NCBI GenBank assembly: GCA_021825945.1
Contig: JAKAFN010000001.1
Location: forward strand, 124,001-188,000
Source of the DNA: Pseudomonadota bacterium
GTDB taxonomy: Bacteria; Pseudomonadota; Gammaproteobacteria; Burkholderiales; Burkholderiaceae_F
DNA: 64,000 nt
Direction of reading: 5' to 3'
A program made the position numbers and the translations under genes. The notes under the pieces are model-generated. The model did no database searches. It had not been told where the DNA came from and was given only the letters and a program-made list of their open reading frames with translations. Positions 9,577 through 19,562 of this stretch are shown piece by piece. Within the stretch, counting starts at the first letter, position 1; each line of letters opens with the position of its first letter.

Positions 9577-11373
9577 TTACAGGAGGCCGCGCTTGGCCTG
9601 GGTCAGCAGCGTGGCAACCTCGGTGGAAACCGTCGCGAACCGCGATCCCGAGCCGATCAGTCGCTCCGCGTCGGTGTATTGGCCCGCGTTGATTTTGCGC
9701 GCGACCACCCCGGCGACGTCATGGAATTCGGCGTGCTTGGCCTGCAAGGGCGCGAATCCCGGACGTTGTCGCCATTGCGCGGCGCCCGAGCCGTGGATCC
9801 AACGGCCGAGGGCACACTGGTCGTCGCGGCAGATGGTGTCGGCGTCGAGGGTCTCATGGCTGGCGATCGCCTTGCGCAACCGCACCTTCCAGTCGCGGTG
9901 GGCGGCGATGGCCTGGTCGAAATCGAATCCCGCGAGCGTTCCCGCGGTCGCGATCTCGGCCGCGAGCCGGGCCGCCGCCGGCAGGCGGAAGCGGGACACG
10001 GCGTCCTGCAGGTCGAGCGCCTGGCCGCGCATCGTCGCCGCCGCCGCCGCCGTTTGCTCCACCAGGGCGGCGTTCTGCTGCGTCATGCGGTCGAGGTCCT
10101 GCACCGACTGCCCGACCTGTGCGACGCCCGCGGTCTGCTCGCGTGCCGCCAAGGAAATTTCCTCCAGCAGGCTGTTGACCCGGTCCGACGAGGCAACGAT
10201 GTCCCGGATGGTGTCGCCGGCGTCGCGCACCACGGCGGTGCCGGCCTCGACCTTTTCCATGCTGGCGCCGATGAGCGTCTTGATTTCGCGCGCCGCATCG
10301 GCACTGCGTTGCGCCAGCATCCGCACCTCACCGGCGACGACCGCGAAGCCGCGGCCCTGTTCGCCCGCACGTGCCGCCTCGACTGCGGCGTTGAGTGCCA
10401 GGATGTTGGTCTGAAACGCGATGCCGTCGATGGTGCCGATGATCTCGCTGATCTGGACGGAGGCGGTATGGATGCCTTCCATCGTCACGATGACGTTGCG
10501 CATGACCTCGCCGCCCCGGCTCGCCGCGTCGGCGTTGTTCCGCGCAACCTGGGCTGCCTCCAGCGTGTGGTCGGAGGTGCTGCGCACGGTCGAGGCAATC
10601 TCCTCCATGGATGCGGCCGATTCCTCGAGGCTCGAAGCGGCCTGTTCCGTCCGTGCCGACAAGTCTTGGGCGCCGGAGGCGATTTCCGCGCTCGAATGCA
10701 GGATGTCCTCGCTGGAGCTGCGCACCCGCAGCACCATGGCGCGCAGCGAGTCCTGCATCCCTTTTAGGTCGAGCATGAGTTCCGCGGCATCATCCTTGCC
10801 CCAGGGCGCCGGGGATGTCGTGAGATCGCCCGCCGTCATGGCATGCAGATGGCGCCGCGTCTCTTTCAGGCCGCCGTCCATCACCTTGTAGAAACTCAGG
10901 AAAAGATAGCCGGCAAGCAACAGCGATGCGGCGAGGAGCCCGCTCTTGATGGCGATGTTGCGCATCGCGGCATCGCGCAGGTCGGAAATGTCGACCGCCC
11001 CTCCGCGGGTCCACGCCTCGGGTACCCGGGAGAGCAGATCCTGGCCGTTCGCCGCCGTGATCCGGCCGCCGGCCTGTTCCGTCTGAATCCAGGACTGGAT
11101 GTCATGCGCGACCCGGGCGTCGACCGCCGCAGTGTTTTCGCGCGTCGCGACGGCATCGGCGTACTGGGCGTTGATGTCCCAAGCCACCATCGCGATGGTG
11201 GGCAGCACGAACGCGGCGCTGATGATGGTCGCCTTGACACCGAAATGCAGTTGACGGAACACGCGGACCCCCGGCGCCCAGACTCCATGGAAACGGAAAA
11301 AGCTGGCGTCGGTGCCCGGGTCTCTCGAATCTTCGGAGGCCGGGGATTGGCCGATATCGAGAACGGCTGACAT
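9577..11373 (-). CDS. Methyl-accepting chemotaxis protein with C-terminal CZB domain
   Basis: A 598-residue transmembrane chemoreceptor, start ATG 11373. TM1 covers about 46-66 and TM2 about 141-161, bracketing a short periplasmic segment of about 75 residues. A HAMP linker follows, then a long coiled coil whose hairpin tip reads [21 protein letters not shown], the site contacted by CheA and CheW. The last 120 residues form a chemoreceptor zinc-binding (CZB) domain: [18 protein letters not shown] and HAEFHDVAG supply the 3His/1Cys zinc ligands. No pentapeptide tether is seen. No che genes are nearby, so this is an orphan receptor. CZB domains sense zinc and hypochlorous acid in studied examples. 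Confidence 0.94.
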   Translation of the reverse strand: MSAVLDIGQSPASEDSRDPGTDASFFRFHGVWAPGVRVFRQLHFGVKATIISAAFVLPTIAMVAWDINAQYADAVATRENTAAVDARVAHDIQSWIQTEQAGGRITAANGQDLLSRVPEAWTRGGAVDISDLRDAAMRNIAIKSGLLAASLLLAGYLFLSFYKVMDGGLKETRRHLHAMTAGDLTTSPAPWGKDDAAELMLDLKGMQDSLRAMVLRVRSSSEDILHSSAEIASGAQDLSARTEQAASSLEESAASMEEIASTVRSTSDHTLEAAQVARNNADAASRGGEVMRNVIVTMEGIHTASVQISEIIGTIDGIAFQTNILALNAAVEAARAGEQGRGFAVVAGEVRMLAQRSADAAREIKTLIGASMEKVEAGTAVVRDAGDTIRDIVASSDRVNSLLEEISLAAREQTAGVAQVGQSVQDLDRMTQQNAALVEQTAAAAATMRGQALDLQDAVSRFRLPAAARLAAEIATAGTLAGFDFDQAIAAHRDWKVRLRKAIASHETLDADTICRDDQCALGRWIHGSGAAQWRQRPGFAPLQAKHAEFHDVAGVVARKINAGQYTDAERLIGSGSRFATVSTEVATLLTQAKRGLL

Positions 11374-11533
11374 GTGGTGGTCCCTGTTTCCTGGTTTCGG
11401 CCTGCCCGCACCAAGCAACGCGGGGGCAGCGTTTCATCTTAGGATGACCGTGCCGTGCCGGAATCGGGGAAAAGGGACCGGTCGCGCGTCTGTTTCGGGC
11501 TTTCCGCCCGCGCCGCTCCCGGAGATGGTCGGC

Positions 11534-12619
11534 TCAGGTATTGACGATCTTGATCGCCGGCATCTTCCCGGAGAGGTCCTTGGCGCGTTCCGCGATCCGC
11601 ACTGCGACACGCCGGGCGATCGCCTTGTACGTCTCGGCGATCGGGCTGTCGGGCTGCGCGGCGACGGTCGGGTTGCCGCCATCGGCATCCTCGCGGATGC
11701 GGATGTCCAGGGGCAGCGCGCCCAGCACATCCACGCCGAACTGCTGGGCCATCCTGGCCGCGCCCCCCGCGCCGAAGATGTGTTCCTCGTGACCGCATTG
11801 CGAGCAGATGTGTGTGGCCATGTTTTCGACCAGGCCCAGGATGGGCACGCCCACTTTCTCGAACATTCGCAGGCCGCGCATCGCGTCGATGAGCGCGATG
11901 TCCTGGGGCGTGGTGACGATCACCGCACCGGTCACGGGAACCTGCTGTGCGAGGGTGAGTTGGATGTCACCGGTTCCGGGCGGCATGTCGATTACGAGGT
12001 AGTCGAGGTCACGCCAGTTGGTGAGCATCAGGAGTTGTTGCAGCGCGGAGGTGACCATCGGGCCCCGCCAGATCATCGGCTGGTCCGGGTCGACCAGGAA
12101 GCCGATGGAACTGACCTGGATGCCGTGGCCCTCCATCGGGTCGAAGCTCTTGCCGTCCGTGCTTTCGGGGCGTCCGGTGATGCCCAGCATCGTGGGCTGG
12201 CTCGGCCCATAGATGTCGGCGTCGAGCATCCCGACCCGCGCGCCTTCCGCGGCGAGCGCCAGCGCGAGGTTGGCGGCGACCGTGCTTTTACCGACGCCGC
12301 CCTTGCCCGAGGCGACGGCGATGATGTTGCGCACGTTGGGCAGCACCTTCAGTCCCCGCTGCACCGTGTGCGCGACGATCCGGAAGGTGATGTTGGCATG
12401 GACTTCCCGCGCCCCGGCGGCATGCAGCGCTTCGGTGACCCGGGCGCGCAGCGGCTCGATCTGGCTCGCGGCGGGGTAGCCGAGTTCGATGTCGAGGTGT
12501 ACCGCGTTCCCTTCGATGCGAATGTTGCGCGCCGACCGGGATTTCACCAGATCGGTGCCGGTGTTCGGATCGATCACGGCGCTGAGCGCCTCATTGACCT
12601 TGTCGTTATCGATTGCCAT
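11534..12619 (-). CDS. apbC: Mrp/ApbC-type iron-sulfur carrier ATPase
   Basis: A P-loop NTPase of the Mrp/NBP35 family that binds and transfers [4Fe-4S] clusters to apoproteins. From the ATG at 12619 it is 361 residues. An N-terminal MIP18/DUF59-like domain (about 1-85) precedes the deviant Walker A SGKGGVGKST (about 107-116), the Walker B/switch DMPPGTGDIQL and the cluster-binding CSQC pair. The frame extends upstream into the gcvT leader without homology. It diverges from gcvT across 106 bases. Burkholderiales commonly keep apbC next to metG and dcd; here the chemoreceptor separates them. Confidence 0.95.
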   Translation of the reverse strand: MAIDNDKVNEALSAVIDPNTGTDLVKSRSARNIRIEGNAVHLDIELGYPAASQIEPLRARVTEALHAAGAREVHANITFRIVAHTVQRGLKVLPNVRNIIAVASGKGGVGKSTVAANLALALAAEGARVGMLDADIYGPSQPTMLGITGRPESTDGKSFDPMEGHGIQVSSIGFLVDPDQPMIWRGPMVTSALQQLLMLTNWRDLDYLVIDMPPGTGDIQLTLAQQVPVTGAVIVTTPQDIALIDAMRGLRMFEKVGVPILGLVENMATHICSQCGHEEHIFGAGGAARMAQQFGVDVLGALPLDIRIREDADGGNPTVAAQPDSPIAETYKAIARRVAVRIAERAKDLSGKMPAIKIVNT

Positions 12620-12725
12620 GGCTGTTTTCCCGCATCGGCGAAGCAAAGGACCGGAGAATACGTCAGCTTCGGCGGCCAAGACCCTGCCCCATTGGGGGTA
12701 TCCTTCGTCCTTTTGGAATCGCGCC

Positions 12726-13820
12726 ATGTCGCTCAAACGCACCCCTCTGTTCGATATCCACTGCGCCGCCGGCGCGAAGATGGTGGATTTCGGCGGATGG
12801 GAGATGCCGCTGCACTACGGTTCCCAGATCGAGGAGCACCTCGCGGTGCGGGTCGATTGCGGGATGTTCGATGTCTCGCACATGCGGGTACTCGACGTGG
12901 TCGGGGGGGCGGGCCTCGTATTTCTCCAACGGCTGCTGGCCAACGATGCAGGCAGGCTCGTTCCCGGCAAGGCGTTGTACAGCTGCATGCTGCAGGCCGA
13001 CGGAGGGGTGATCGATGACTTGATCGTCTATCGCATGCCCGATGGGGCGCCGGTGCGGTATCGCATCGTGGTGAACGCCGGGACCGCGGACGGCGATGTC
13101 GCGTGGATGCGGCAGGTCCTGGCGGAAACCGGCAGCGGCGCGCAGGTCGTGGAACGGACCGATCTGGCGCTCATCGCGGTGCAGGGGCCGCGGGCGCTGG
13201 AACGGCTCACCGGCGCGGTACCGCGGTTCGCCCCGGTTTTCGAGCGCCTGGCCTCGTTCACCGCCGAGCCGACGGACGATTGGTTCATCGCGCGCACGGG
13301 GTATACCGGGGAGGATGGCTTCGAGATTGCGTTGCCGGCGCCGCAAGCGGCCGGTTTTTGGCAGGCGCTGGCGGCGTCCGGCGTCCGGCCTTGCGGCCTG
13401 GGCGCACGCGACACCTTGCGCCTCGAGGCCGGGATGAACCTCTATGGCAGCGACATGGATACGACGGTCACTCCCCTCGAATCCGGGCTGGCATGGACGG
13501 TAGATCTGCGCGGCGATCGCGCATTCGTCGGCCGCGCAGCCCTCGAGCGGCAGGTTGCCGCGGGCGGTCTGCGCCAGTTGCTGGGGCTCCGGCTGGAGGG
13601 GCGCGGCGTGCTGCGCGCGCACCAGGCGGTCGCGACCGCGCTGGGGGCGGGGGAGGTCACCAGCGGCACGTTTTCGCCGTCCCTCGGATACTCGATCGCG
13701 CTGGCGCGCCTGCCTGCCGGCGTGAAACCCGGGGACATCGTCACGGTGGAGTTGCGCAGCGGCCCTGCCGCCGCCATCGTCTCCCGTTTGCCGTTCGTGC
13801 GGAATGGCAAGGCCCTATGA
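12726..13820 (+). CDS. gcvT: Glycine cleavage system T protein (aminomethyltransferase)
   Basis: Takes the aminomethyl group from lipoyl-H protein and transfers it to tetrahydrofolate, releasing ammonia. It is 364 residues from the ATG at 12726. Family motifs are GGWEMPLHYGSQIEEH and DCGMFDVSHMR, the folate-site region TGYTGEDGFEI, and the LEAGMNLYGSDMD segment. It is the first gene of gcvT-gcvH-gcvP. The 106 bases shared with divergent apbC are too short, and lack the conserved pieces, for a tandem glycine riboswitch, so control must be by another route. Confidence 0.97.
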   Translation: MSLKRTPLFDIHCAAGAKMVDFGGWEMPLHYGSQIEEHLAVRVDCGMFDVSHMRVLDVVGGAGLVFLQRLLANDAGRLVPGKALYSCMLQADGGVIDDLIVYRMPDGAPVRYRIVVNAGTADGDVAWMRQVLAETGSGAQVVERTDLALIAVQGPRALERLTGAVPRFAPVFERLASFTAEPTDDWFIARTGYTGEDGFEIALPAPQAAGFWQALAASGVRPCGLGARDTLRLEAGMNLYGSDMDTTVTPLESGLAWTVDLRGDRAFVGRAALERQVAAGGLRQLLGLRLEGRGVLRAHQAVATALGAGEVTSGTFSPSLGYSIALARLPAGVKPGDIVTVELRSGPAAAIVSRLPFVRNGKAL

Positions 13821-13931
13821 CGCATTCTCCGGCGGCACGATTTTTCCCCATGGTCGACGCGGGGGCTCCCTCGATTGCGCAGTTGCTTGTGATTGCGGGC
13901 TGCCGCCCGAGAGATTTTCTGGAGATTTGAA

Positions 13932-14318
13932 ATGAACGTCCCAACCGAACTTCGCTATACCGAATCCCACGAGTGGGTTCGTCCAGAGGCCGACGGCATC
14001 GTGAGCGTGGGCATCACCGACTTTGCCCAGGACGCTTTGGGCGACCTCGTGTATCTCGAACTGCCGGAGCCGGGCAGCACGTTCGCGGTGGGTGCAGTCG
14101 CCGCCGTGGTGGAGTCGGTCAAGGCGGCTTCGGACATCTATTCTCCGATTGCCGGCACGGTGGTGGCCGTGAACGATGCGCTGCGGGATCAGCCCGAAGC
14201 GCTCAATCGCGATCCCTACGGCGCCTGGCTGTTTCGTCTGAAACCCGATGATTCGGCCGCCATCGACGCATTGCTCGATGCCGCCGCGTATCGGGAGCAA
14301 CTCGACTCGGAGAAGTGA
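13932..14318 (+). CDS. gcvH: Glycine cleavage system H protein
   Basis: The lipoylated shuttle of the glycine cleavage complex, 128 residues. The lipoyl-lysine is K64 in ESVKAASDI. Start ATG 13932 follows CTGGAGATTTGAA. The preceding 111 bases after gcvT hold no gene. The TGA stop overlaps the ATG of gcvP (TGATG), so H and P are coupled. The N-terminal [14 protein letters not shown] is the family signature, and length and composition are ordinary. Confidence 0.97.
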   Translation: MNVPTELRYTESHEWVRPEADGIVSVGITDFAQDALGDLVYLELPEPGSTFAVGAVAAVVESVKAASDIYSPIAGTVVAVNDALRDQPEALNRDPYGAWLFRLKPDDSAAIDALLDAAAYREQLDSEK

Positions 14319-17170
14319 TGGTTGATGGGTTGCAGAGCCCGGATCGCGAAGGGTCCGGAGATTTCATTGGTCGGCACATCGGTCCGGACGGCGCGGAGAT
14401 CGCCGCCATGCTCGCCGAGCTTGGGTTCGCGAGCCTGGATGAACTGAGCGACGCGATCGTTCCGCCGGCGATCCGCCTGCGGGAACCCCTGGCGCTGGGT
14501 GCGCCCGCGAGCGAGGTGCAGGCCCTGCGCCGGATGGCGGAGTTTGCGCAGCGCAATCGCGTCGTGCGCAGCCTCATCGGCATGGGGTACTACGGGACCG
14601 TCATGCCGCCGGTGATCGCGCGCAACGTATTCGAGAACCCGGCCTGGTACACGGCGTACACACCCTACCAGGCGGAGATTTCCCAGGGTCGACTGGAAGC
14701 GATGCTCAACTTCCAGACCCTCGTCGCCGATCTGACCGGACTGCCGATCGCCAATGCTTCGCTGCTCGATGAGGCGACGGCCGCGGCGGAGGCCATGATG
14801 CTGGCGCGCCGCAGCGCGCGCAGCAAGTCGCATCGATTCTTCGTCGCCGCCGATTGCCATCCGCAGACGATCGCCGTTCTCCACACGCGCGCCGAACCCC
14901 TCGGGATCGAACTCGTCGTCGGGGATGATCCGCTGGCAAGCGGCGAATGCTTCGGTGCGCTGCTGCAGTTTCCGGCGAGCACGGGGGAGGTGCGCGACTA
15001 TCGCGAGGTTGCGGCGGCGCTGCACGGGCGTGGTGCCTTGCTCGCCGTCGCGACCGATCTGCTCGCATCGATCCTCCTCGTCCCGCCGGGAAGCTGGGGG
15101 GCTGACATTGCAGTGGGCAGCGCGCAGCGCTTCGGGGTGCCGATGGGTTTCGGTGGTCCCCATGCCGGGTTCCTTTCGTGCCGCGAGGATCTCAAGCGGT
15201 CGATGCCTGGGCGCATCGTCGGGATCTCCGTCGACTTGCAGGGCAAGCGCGCCTTGCGCCTTGCGCTGCAGACGAGAGAACAGCATATCCGTCGCGAGAA
15301 GGCGACATCGAACATTTGCACGGCGCAGGTTCTGCTCGCCGTGCTGGCATCGATGTATGCCGTCTACCACGGCCCGGAGGGGTTGCGGCGGATCGCATTG
15401 CGGGTCCATCGCCTGGCGGTGATCTTTGCGGCAGGCCTGCGCGCCGTCGGTACGACAGTGTCCGCGGCCTTCTTCGACACGGTACGGGCCGACGGCGTCG
15501 ACGCGGGTGCCGTTTTGGCCGCCGCCGTTGCGCGGGGCTACAACGTGCGGGCGATCGCCGCCGACGCGGTTGGGATCGCGTTCGACGAAACCTGTGGCCG
15601 CGAGGATGTCCTGGCATTGTGGGACGCGTTCGGGGTTCGTGCGGACTTCGACGCCTTGGATCGTGCCCAGGACGACTGCGCCGGGATTCCCGCCGCGCTG
15701 CGGCGGGGGGCCGATTACCTCGCGCATCCCGTGTTCCATCGCCATCGATCGGAAACGGCGATGCTGCGCTATCTGCGAGGATTGGCCGATCGGGATCTGG
15801 CGCTCGACCGCACGATGATCCCGCTCGGTTCCTGCACGATGAAACTGAACGCGACGTCGGAACTGTTGCCGGTGAGCTGGCCACAGTTTGCGAACGTCCA
15901 TCCGTTCGCACCGGCGGATCAGACCGAGGGGTACCGCGAGATGATCGCCTCGCTGGAGGCGATGCTCGCTGCCTGCACCGGCTACGACCGCGTGAGCCTG
16001 CAGCCCAACTCCGGCGCGCAGGGCGAGTTCGCTGGGCTGCTCGCGATCCGTGCCTACCACCGCGCGCGTGGCCAGGCGCAGCGCACGGTATGCCTCATCC
16101 CGGAAAGCGCACACGGAACCAATCCGGCCTCGGCGGCGATGGCGGGGATGGAGGTCGTGGTCGTCGATTGCGACGCCGGCGGCAATATCGACGTGACCGA
16201 CCTTGCCACCAAGGCGCAGTTGCATGCAGAGCGGCTGGCGGCTCTGATGGTGACTTATCCGTCGACGCACGGAGTATTCGAGGAATCGATCCGCGAGGTC
16301 TGCGATATCGTCCATCGGCACGGTGGACAGGTCTACTTGGACGGCGCCAATCTCAATGCCCTGGTCGGATTGGCGAAGCCGGCGGAAATCGGCAGTGACG
16401 TGTCGCATCTCAACCTCCACAAGACGTTCGCGATCCCGCACGGCGGCGGTGGTCCGGGCGTGGGCCCGGTCGCGGTGCGCGCGCATCTTGCGCCCTACTT
16501 GCCGCGGACCGAGGATGGCGGTGGAACGGTCGGTCCGGTGAGTGCCGCGCCGTTCGGCTCGGCTTCGATCCTGCCGATTTCATGGATGTATTGCGCGATG
16601 ATGGGCGCGTCAGGCCTGATGCGAGCGACCCAGGTTGCATTGCTCAACGCGAACTATCTTGCGCGCAAACTGGCGCCGCACTATCCCGTGCTGTATACCG
16701 GCCGCAACGGTTATGTCGCACACGAGTGCATCCTCGATCTGCGACCGATCAAGGACCGTTGCGGAATCACGGCGGAGGACGTTGCCAAGCGCCTGATGGA
16801 CTATGGTTTCCACGCTCCCACGCTATCCTTCCCGGTGCCGGGGACGCTGATGGTCGAGCCGACGGAGTCGGAGTCGCGCGCCGAACTCGACCGATTCATC
16901 GAGGCGATGGTGCAGATCCGCGCGGAGATCGACGCGGTCGCGTCGGGGGCCTGGGATCGCACCGACAATCCCTTGCGCAACGCTCCACATACCGCTGCGA
17001 CGGTTTGCGCCGATCGGTGGACGCACGGATATTCCCGGGAAGTCGCAGCATTCCCCGTCGCCAGATTGCGGCAGGAAAAATATTGGCCGCCGGTGTCCCG
17101 CATCGACAACGTGTATGGGGATCGGAATCTGGTTTGTTCGTGCCCGCCGACAAAAGATTGGGCAGAGTGA
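14318..17170 (+). CDS. gcvP: Glycine dehydrogenase (decarboxylating), P protein
   Basis: The PLP enzyme that decarboxylates glycine and loads the aminomethyl group on the H protein. The 950-residue chain is the fused single-subunit form. The N-terminal half contains FIGRHIGPD and [12 protein letters not shown], and the C-terminal half the PLP-lysine motif [20 protein letters not shown] 14318 follows CGGAGAAG; a GTG three bases earlier is a less likely start. It is the last gene of the gcv operon and is followed by strong hairpins. The L protein (lpd) is not in this window. Confidence 0.97.
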   Translation: MVDGLQSPDREGSGDFIGRHIGPDGAEIAAMLAELGFASLDELSDAIVPPAIRLREPLALGAPASEVQALRRMAEFAQRNRVVRSLIGMGYYGTVMPPVIARNVFENPAWYTAYTPYQAEISQGRLEAMLNFQTLVADLTGLPIANASLLDEATAAAEAMMLARRSARSKSHRFFVAADCHPQTIAVLHTRAEPLGIELVVGDDPLASGECFGALLQFPASTGEVRDYREVAAALHGRGALLAVATDLLASILLVPPGSWGADIAVGSAQRFGVPMGFGGPHAGFLSCREDLKRSMPGRIVGISVDLQGKRALRLALQTREQHIRREKATSNICTAQVLLAVLASMYAVYHGPEGLRRIALRVHRLAVIFAAGLRAVGTTVSAAFFDTVRADGVDAGAVLAAAVARGYNVRAIAADAVGIAFDETCGREDVLALWDAFGVRADFDALDRAQDDCAGIPAALRRGADYLAHPVFHRHRSETAMLRYLRGLADRDLALDRTMIPLGSCTMKLNATSELLPVSWPQFANVHPFAPADQTEGYREMIASLEAMLAACTGYDRVSLQPNSGAQGEFAGLLAIRAYHRARGQAQRTVCLIPESAHGTNPASAAMAGMEVVVVDCDAGGNIDVTDLATKAQLHAERLAALMVTYPSTHGVFEESIREVCDIVHRHGGQVYLDGANLNALVGLAKPAEIGSDVSHLNLHKTFAIPHGGGGPGVGPVAVRAHLAPYLPRTEDGGGTVGPVSAAPFGSASILPISWMYCAMMGASGLMRATQVALLNANYLARKLAPHYPVLYTGRNGYVAHECILDLRPIKDRCGITAEDVAKRLMDYGFHAPTLSFPVPGTLMVEPTESESRAELDRFIEAMVQIRAEIDAVASGAWDRTDNPLRNAPHTAATVCADRWTHGYSREVAAFPVARLRQEKYWPPVSRIDNVYGDRNLVCSCPPTKDWAE

Positions 17171-17172
17171 TC

Positions 17173-17205
17173 CTCCTGCCCCGTCGGCCGCCGGCGGGGC
17201 AGGAG
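17173..17205 (+). terminator. Strong hairpin after gcvP
   Basis: CTCCTGCCCCG (17173-17183) is exactly complementary to CGGGGCAGGAG (17195-17205), an 11-bp stem with an 11-base loop, two bases past the gcvP stop. AAGACCCCCC follows, not a U-run, so termination is likely to depend on structure or Rho. Confidence 0.5.
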
Positions 17206-17284
17206 AAGACCCCCCTTCTCCGCGGTGCGGAAGGGGCATGACGATTTTCCCGCTCCCGGATTGCGGAAGCGGCCTAGGGTGAGG
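17206..17284 (+). repeat. REP-like palindromic element
   Basis: Two imperfect palindromes, CCCCTTC/GAAGGGG (17212-17236) and a CCGCTCCCGGATTGCGGAAGCGG block, lead into the tail CCTAGGGTGAGGG just ahead of ettA. This resembles the CCCTCTCCCGC-TTGCGGGAGAGGG-TAGGGTGAGGG type of intergenic repeat known from several beta- and gammaproteobacteria. Only one degenerate copy is visible, so the assignment is by resemblance. Confidence 0.4.
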
Positions 17285-17293
17285 GTTCTACCA

Positions 17294-18952
17294 ATGCAAT
17301 ACGTCTACACCATGCGGCACGTCAGCAAGACCGTGCCGCCCAAGCGCCAGATCCTGAAGGACATCTCGCTGTCGTTCTTCCCTGGCGCCAAGATCGGCGT
17401 GCTGGGCCTGAATGGCTCGGGGAAGTCGACGCTGCTGCGGATCATGGCTGGGGTCGATCCGAATTTCGACGGGGAAGCGGTGCCGATGCCGAATCTGAAG
17501 ATCGGTTATCTGCCGCAGGAGCCGCACCTCGATCCGAACACGACGGTGCGCGAGGCGGTCGAGCAGGGCTTGGGTGACGTCGTGGATGCGCGAGCCCAAC
17601 TCGACCGCATTTATGCCGCCTACGCCGAGCCGGACGCGGATTTCGATAAACTCGCAGCCGAGCAGGCGCACTATGAAGCCATCCTGTCGGCGAGCGGTTC
17701 CGACCTCGAGCATCAACTGGAGATCGCTGCCGATGCCCTGCGGTTGCCGCCCTGGGATACGCGGATCGAACAACTGTCGGGCGGAGAGAAACGTCGCATC
17801 GCGTTGTGCCGACTGCTGCTTTCCAAGCCCGACATGCTGCTGCTCGATGAACCGACGAACCATCTCGATGCCGAAAGCGTGGAGTGGCTCGAACAGTTCC
17901 TGCAGCGCTTCCCGGGTACGGTGGTGGGCATTACCCACGATCGCTACTTCCTCGACAACGCATGCCAGTGGATCCTGGAACTCGACCGCGGCCACGGAAT
18001 TCCCTGGCAGGGAAACTACAGTTCGTGGCTGGAGCAGAAGGAGGCGCGCCTGGAGACGGAGGCCAAGCAGGAGGCCGCACGCATCAAGGCGATGAAGCAG
18101 GAACTGGAGTGGGTACGCCAGAACCCCAAGGGGCGGCAGGCCAAGAGCAAGGCGCGCCTTGCCCGGTTCGAGGAACTCAGCTCCCATGAACATCAGGTCC
18201 GCAACGAGACACAGGAGATCTTCATCCCCGTGGCCGAACGCCTGGGCAACGAGGTGATCGAGTTTGCCGACGTCAGCAAGGCCTGCGGTGATCGCTTGCT
18301 GATCGACAAGCTGTCGTTCCGGATCCCCGCGGGGGCGATCGTCGGCGTCATCGGCCCCAACGGTGCGGGCAAGTCCACGCTGTTCCGGATGATCACGGGA
18401 CGGGAGCAGCCTGACGGCGGGACGATCAAGGTCGGGCCGACCGTGCGGATGGCCTACGTCGATCAGTCCCGCGATGCGCTGGCGGCGGAAAAGACCGTGT
18501 GGGAGGACGTCTCGGGGGGTGCCGACATCCTGACGGTCGGAAAATTCTCCATGCCTTCGCGCGCCTACCTGGGGCGTTTCAACTTCCGCGGCGCCGACCA
18601 GCAGAAGATCGTCGGCCAGCTATCGGGCGGCGAGCGGGGCCGTCTGCACCTTGCCAAGACGCTGATCTCGGGCGGAAACGTGCTGTTGCTCGACGAGCCG
18701 TCGAACGATCTGGACGTCGAAACCTTGCGTGCCCTCGAAGACGCCCTGCTCGAGTTTGCCGGCTGCGTGTTGGTGATTTCGCACGATCGCTGGTTCCTCG
18801 ATCGCATTGCGACCCATATCCTCGCCTGCGAAGGCGATTCGCAGTGGGTGTTCTTCTCCGGCAACTACCGGGAATACGAAGAGGACAAGAAGACGCGACT
18901 CGGCGAGGAGGGCGCCAAGCCGCATCGTTTGCGGTTCAAGCCGCTGAAGTAA
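17294..18952 (+). CDS. ettA: ABC-F translational throttle protein EttA
   Basis: A soluble protein with tandem ATP-binding cassettes that binds the ribosomal E site and gates the first peptide bond according to ATP/ADP level. It is 552 residues from the ATG at 17294 (QYVYTMRHVSKTVPPKR). Each half has Walker A (GLNGSGKST, GPNGAGKST), the LSGG signature and LLLDEPTNHLD or LLLDEPSNDLD. The linker between cassettes contains the basic P-site-interacting helix region (ARIKAMKQELEWVRQNPKG). Length and linker match EttA better than Uup, YbiT or YheS. It appears to be transcribed separately from gcvP and faces the rhodanese gene. Confidence 0.95.
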   Translation: MQYVYTMRHVSKTVPPKRQILKDISLSFFPGAKIGVLGLNGSGKSTLLRIMAGVDPNFDGEAVPMPNLKIGYLPQEPHLDPNTTVREAVEQGLGDVVDARAQLDRIYAAYAEPDADFDKLAAEQAHYEAILSASGSDLEHQLEIAADALRLPPWDTRIEQLSGGEKRRIALCRLLLSKPDMLLLDEPTNHLDAESVEWLEQFLQRFPGTVVGITHDRYFLDNACQWILELDRGHGIPWQGNYSSWLEQKEARLETEAKQEAARIKAMKQELEWVRQNPKGRQAKSKARLARFEELSSHEHQVRNETQEIFIPVAERLGNEVIEFADVSKACGDRLLIDKLSFRIPAGAIVGVIGPNGAGKSTLFRMITGREQPDGGTIKVGPTVRMAYVDQSRDALAAEKTVWEDVSGGADILTVGKFSMPSRAYLGRFNFRGADQQKIVGQLSGGERGRLHLAKTLISGGNVLLLDEPSNDLDVETLRALEDALLEFAGCVLVISHDRWFLDRIATHILACEGDSQWVFFSGNYREYEEDKKTRLGEEGAKPHRLRFKPLK

Positions 18953-19006
18953 TTCTTCCGCCGCGGCCGCGTCTCGGGTACGGCGCCACGATGTGGCCCG
19001 GCGTGG

Positions 19007-19456
19007 CTATTCCTGTACCCACGGCAACCCGCGGAATCGCCACCCTTCGAGGGTTCCGCGGTGGGATTCGTCGTCGAGATCCCCCTCGAACCCTTCGAGG
19101 ACGTTGTAAACCCGGGTGAAACCCGCTTTGGCCGCTTCTTCCGCCGCCAGCGCGGAGCGTTTTCCGCTGCGGCAGAGCAGCAGCACGGTGTCGGTCTTCG
19201 CCACCCGGGCTTCCAGATCGCGCACGAAATGCGGGTTGCGCGTCAGCGCCATGCCGAGCGCCCACGGAATATGGATGCTGCGGGGGACGATGCCGACGAA
19301 CTTGCGTTCCTCGGCGGTGCGCACGTCGACCAGCACCGCCTTTTTGTGCGACACCAGCGTCCACGCTTGCGCGGGCGTCACGATGCCATGCGTGCCCGGC
19401 GGATGGGGAGCGAGGGTTTCCGGTTCCCCGGAAACGGTATGGAGGGGGTCGAGCAT
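19007..19456 (-). CDS. Rhodanese-domain sulfurtransferase
   Basis: A single rhodanese domain of 149 residues. The catalytic loop LLCRSGKRSALAA carries the active cysteine and a basic loop able to bind thiosulfate or a persulfide. AVLVDVRTAEERKFVGIVPRSIHIPW is the substrate-entry side. Start ATG 19456 after AAGGATCC is preferred; the frame stays open further upstream without homology. It has no signal peptide and is presumed cytosolic. It lies 106 bases downstream of ackA on the same strand and may be read through from it. The physiological sulfur donor and acceptor cannot be inferred. Confidence 0.9.
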   Translation of the reverse strand: MLDPLHTVSGEPETLAPHPPGTHGIVTPAQAWTLVSHKKAVLVDVRTAEERKFVGIVPRSIHIPWALGMALTRNPHFVRDLEARVAKTDTVLLLCRSGKRSALAAEEAAKAGFTRVYNVLEGFEGDLDDESHRGTLEGWRFRGLPWVQE

Positions 19457-19562
19457 GACGGATCCTTGCGCGCGGGCGGCGATGGCAACGGCGAAAACGA
19501 TAGATCGAATCGACGCCCCGCGCCAATGGTCTTTCGCAATTCCGGTATTCCGGCCGGTTGCG

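Noticed and set aside
12620..12725. Glycine riboswitch upstream of gcvT
   Set aside because: The whole divergent gap is 106 bases and lacks the conserved aptamer pieces; a tandem aptamer would not fit.
13821..13931. Small gene or riboswitch between gcvT and gcvH
   Set aside because: The 111 bases hold no ribosome-bound start with a sensible product and no conserved aptamer motif.
14216..16486. 756-codon minus-strand frame opposite gcvH and gcvP
   Set aside because: It is a shadow of gcvP with the composition of antisense sequence and no start signal.
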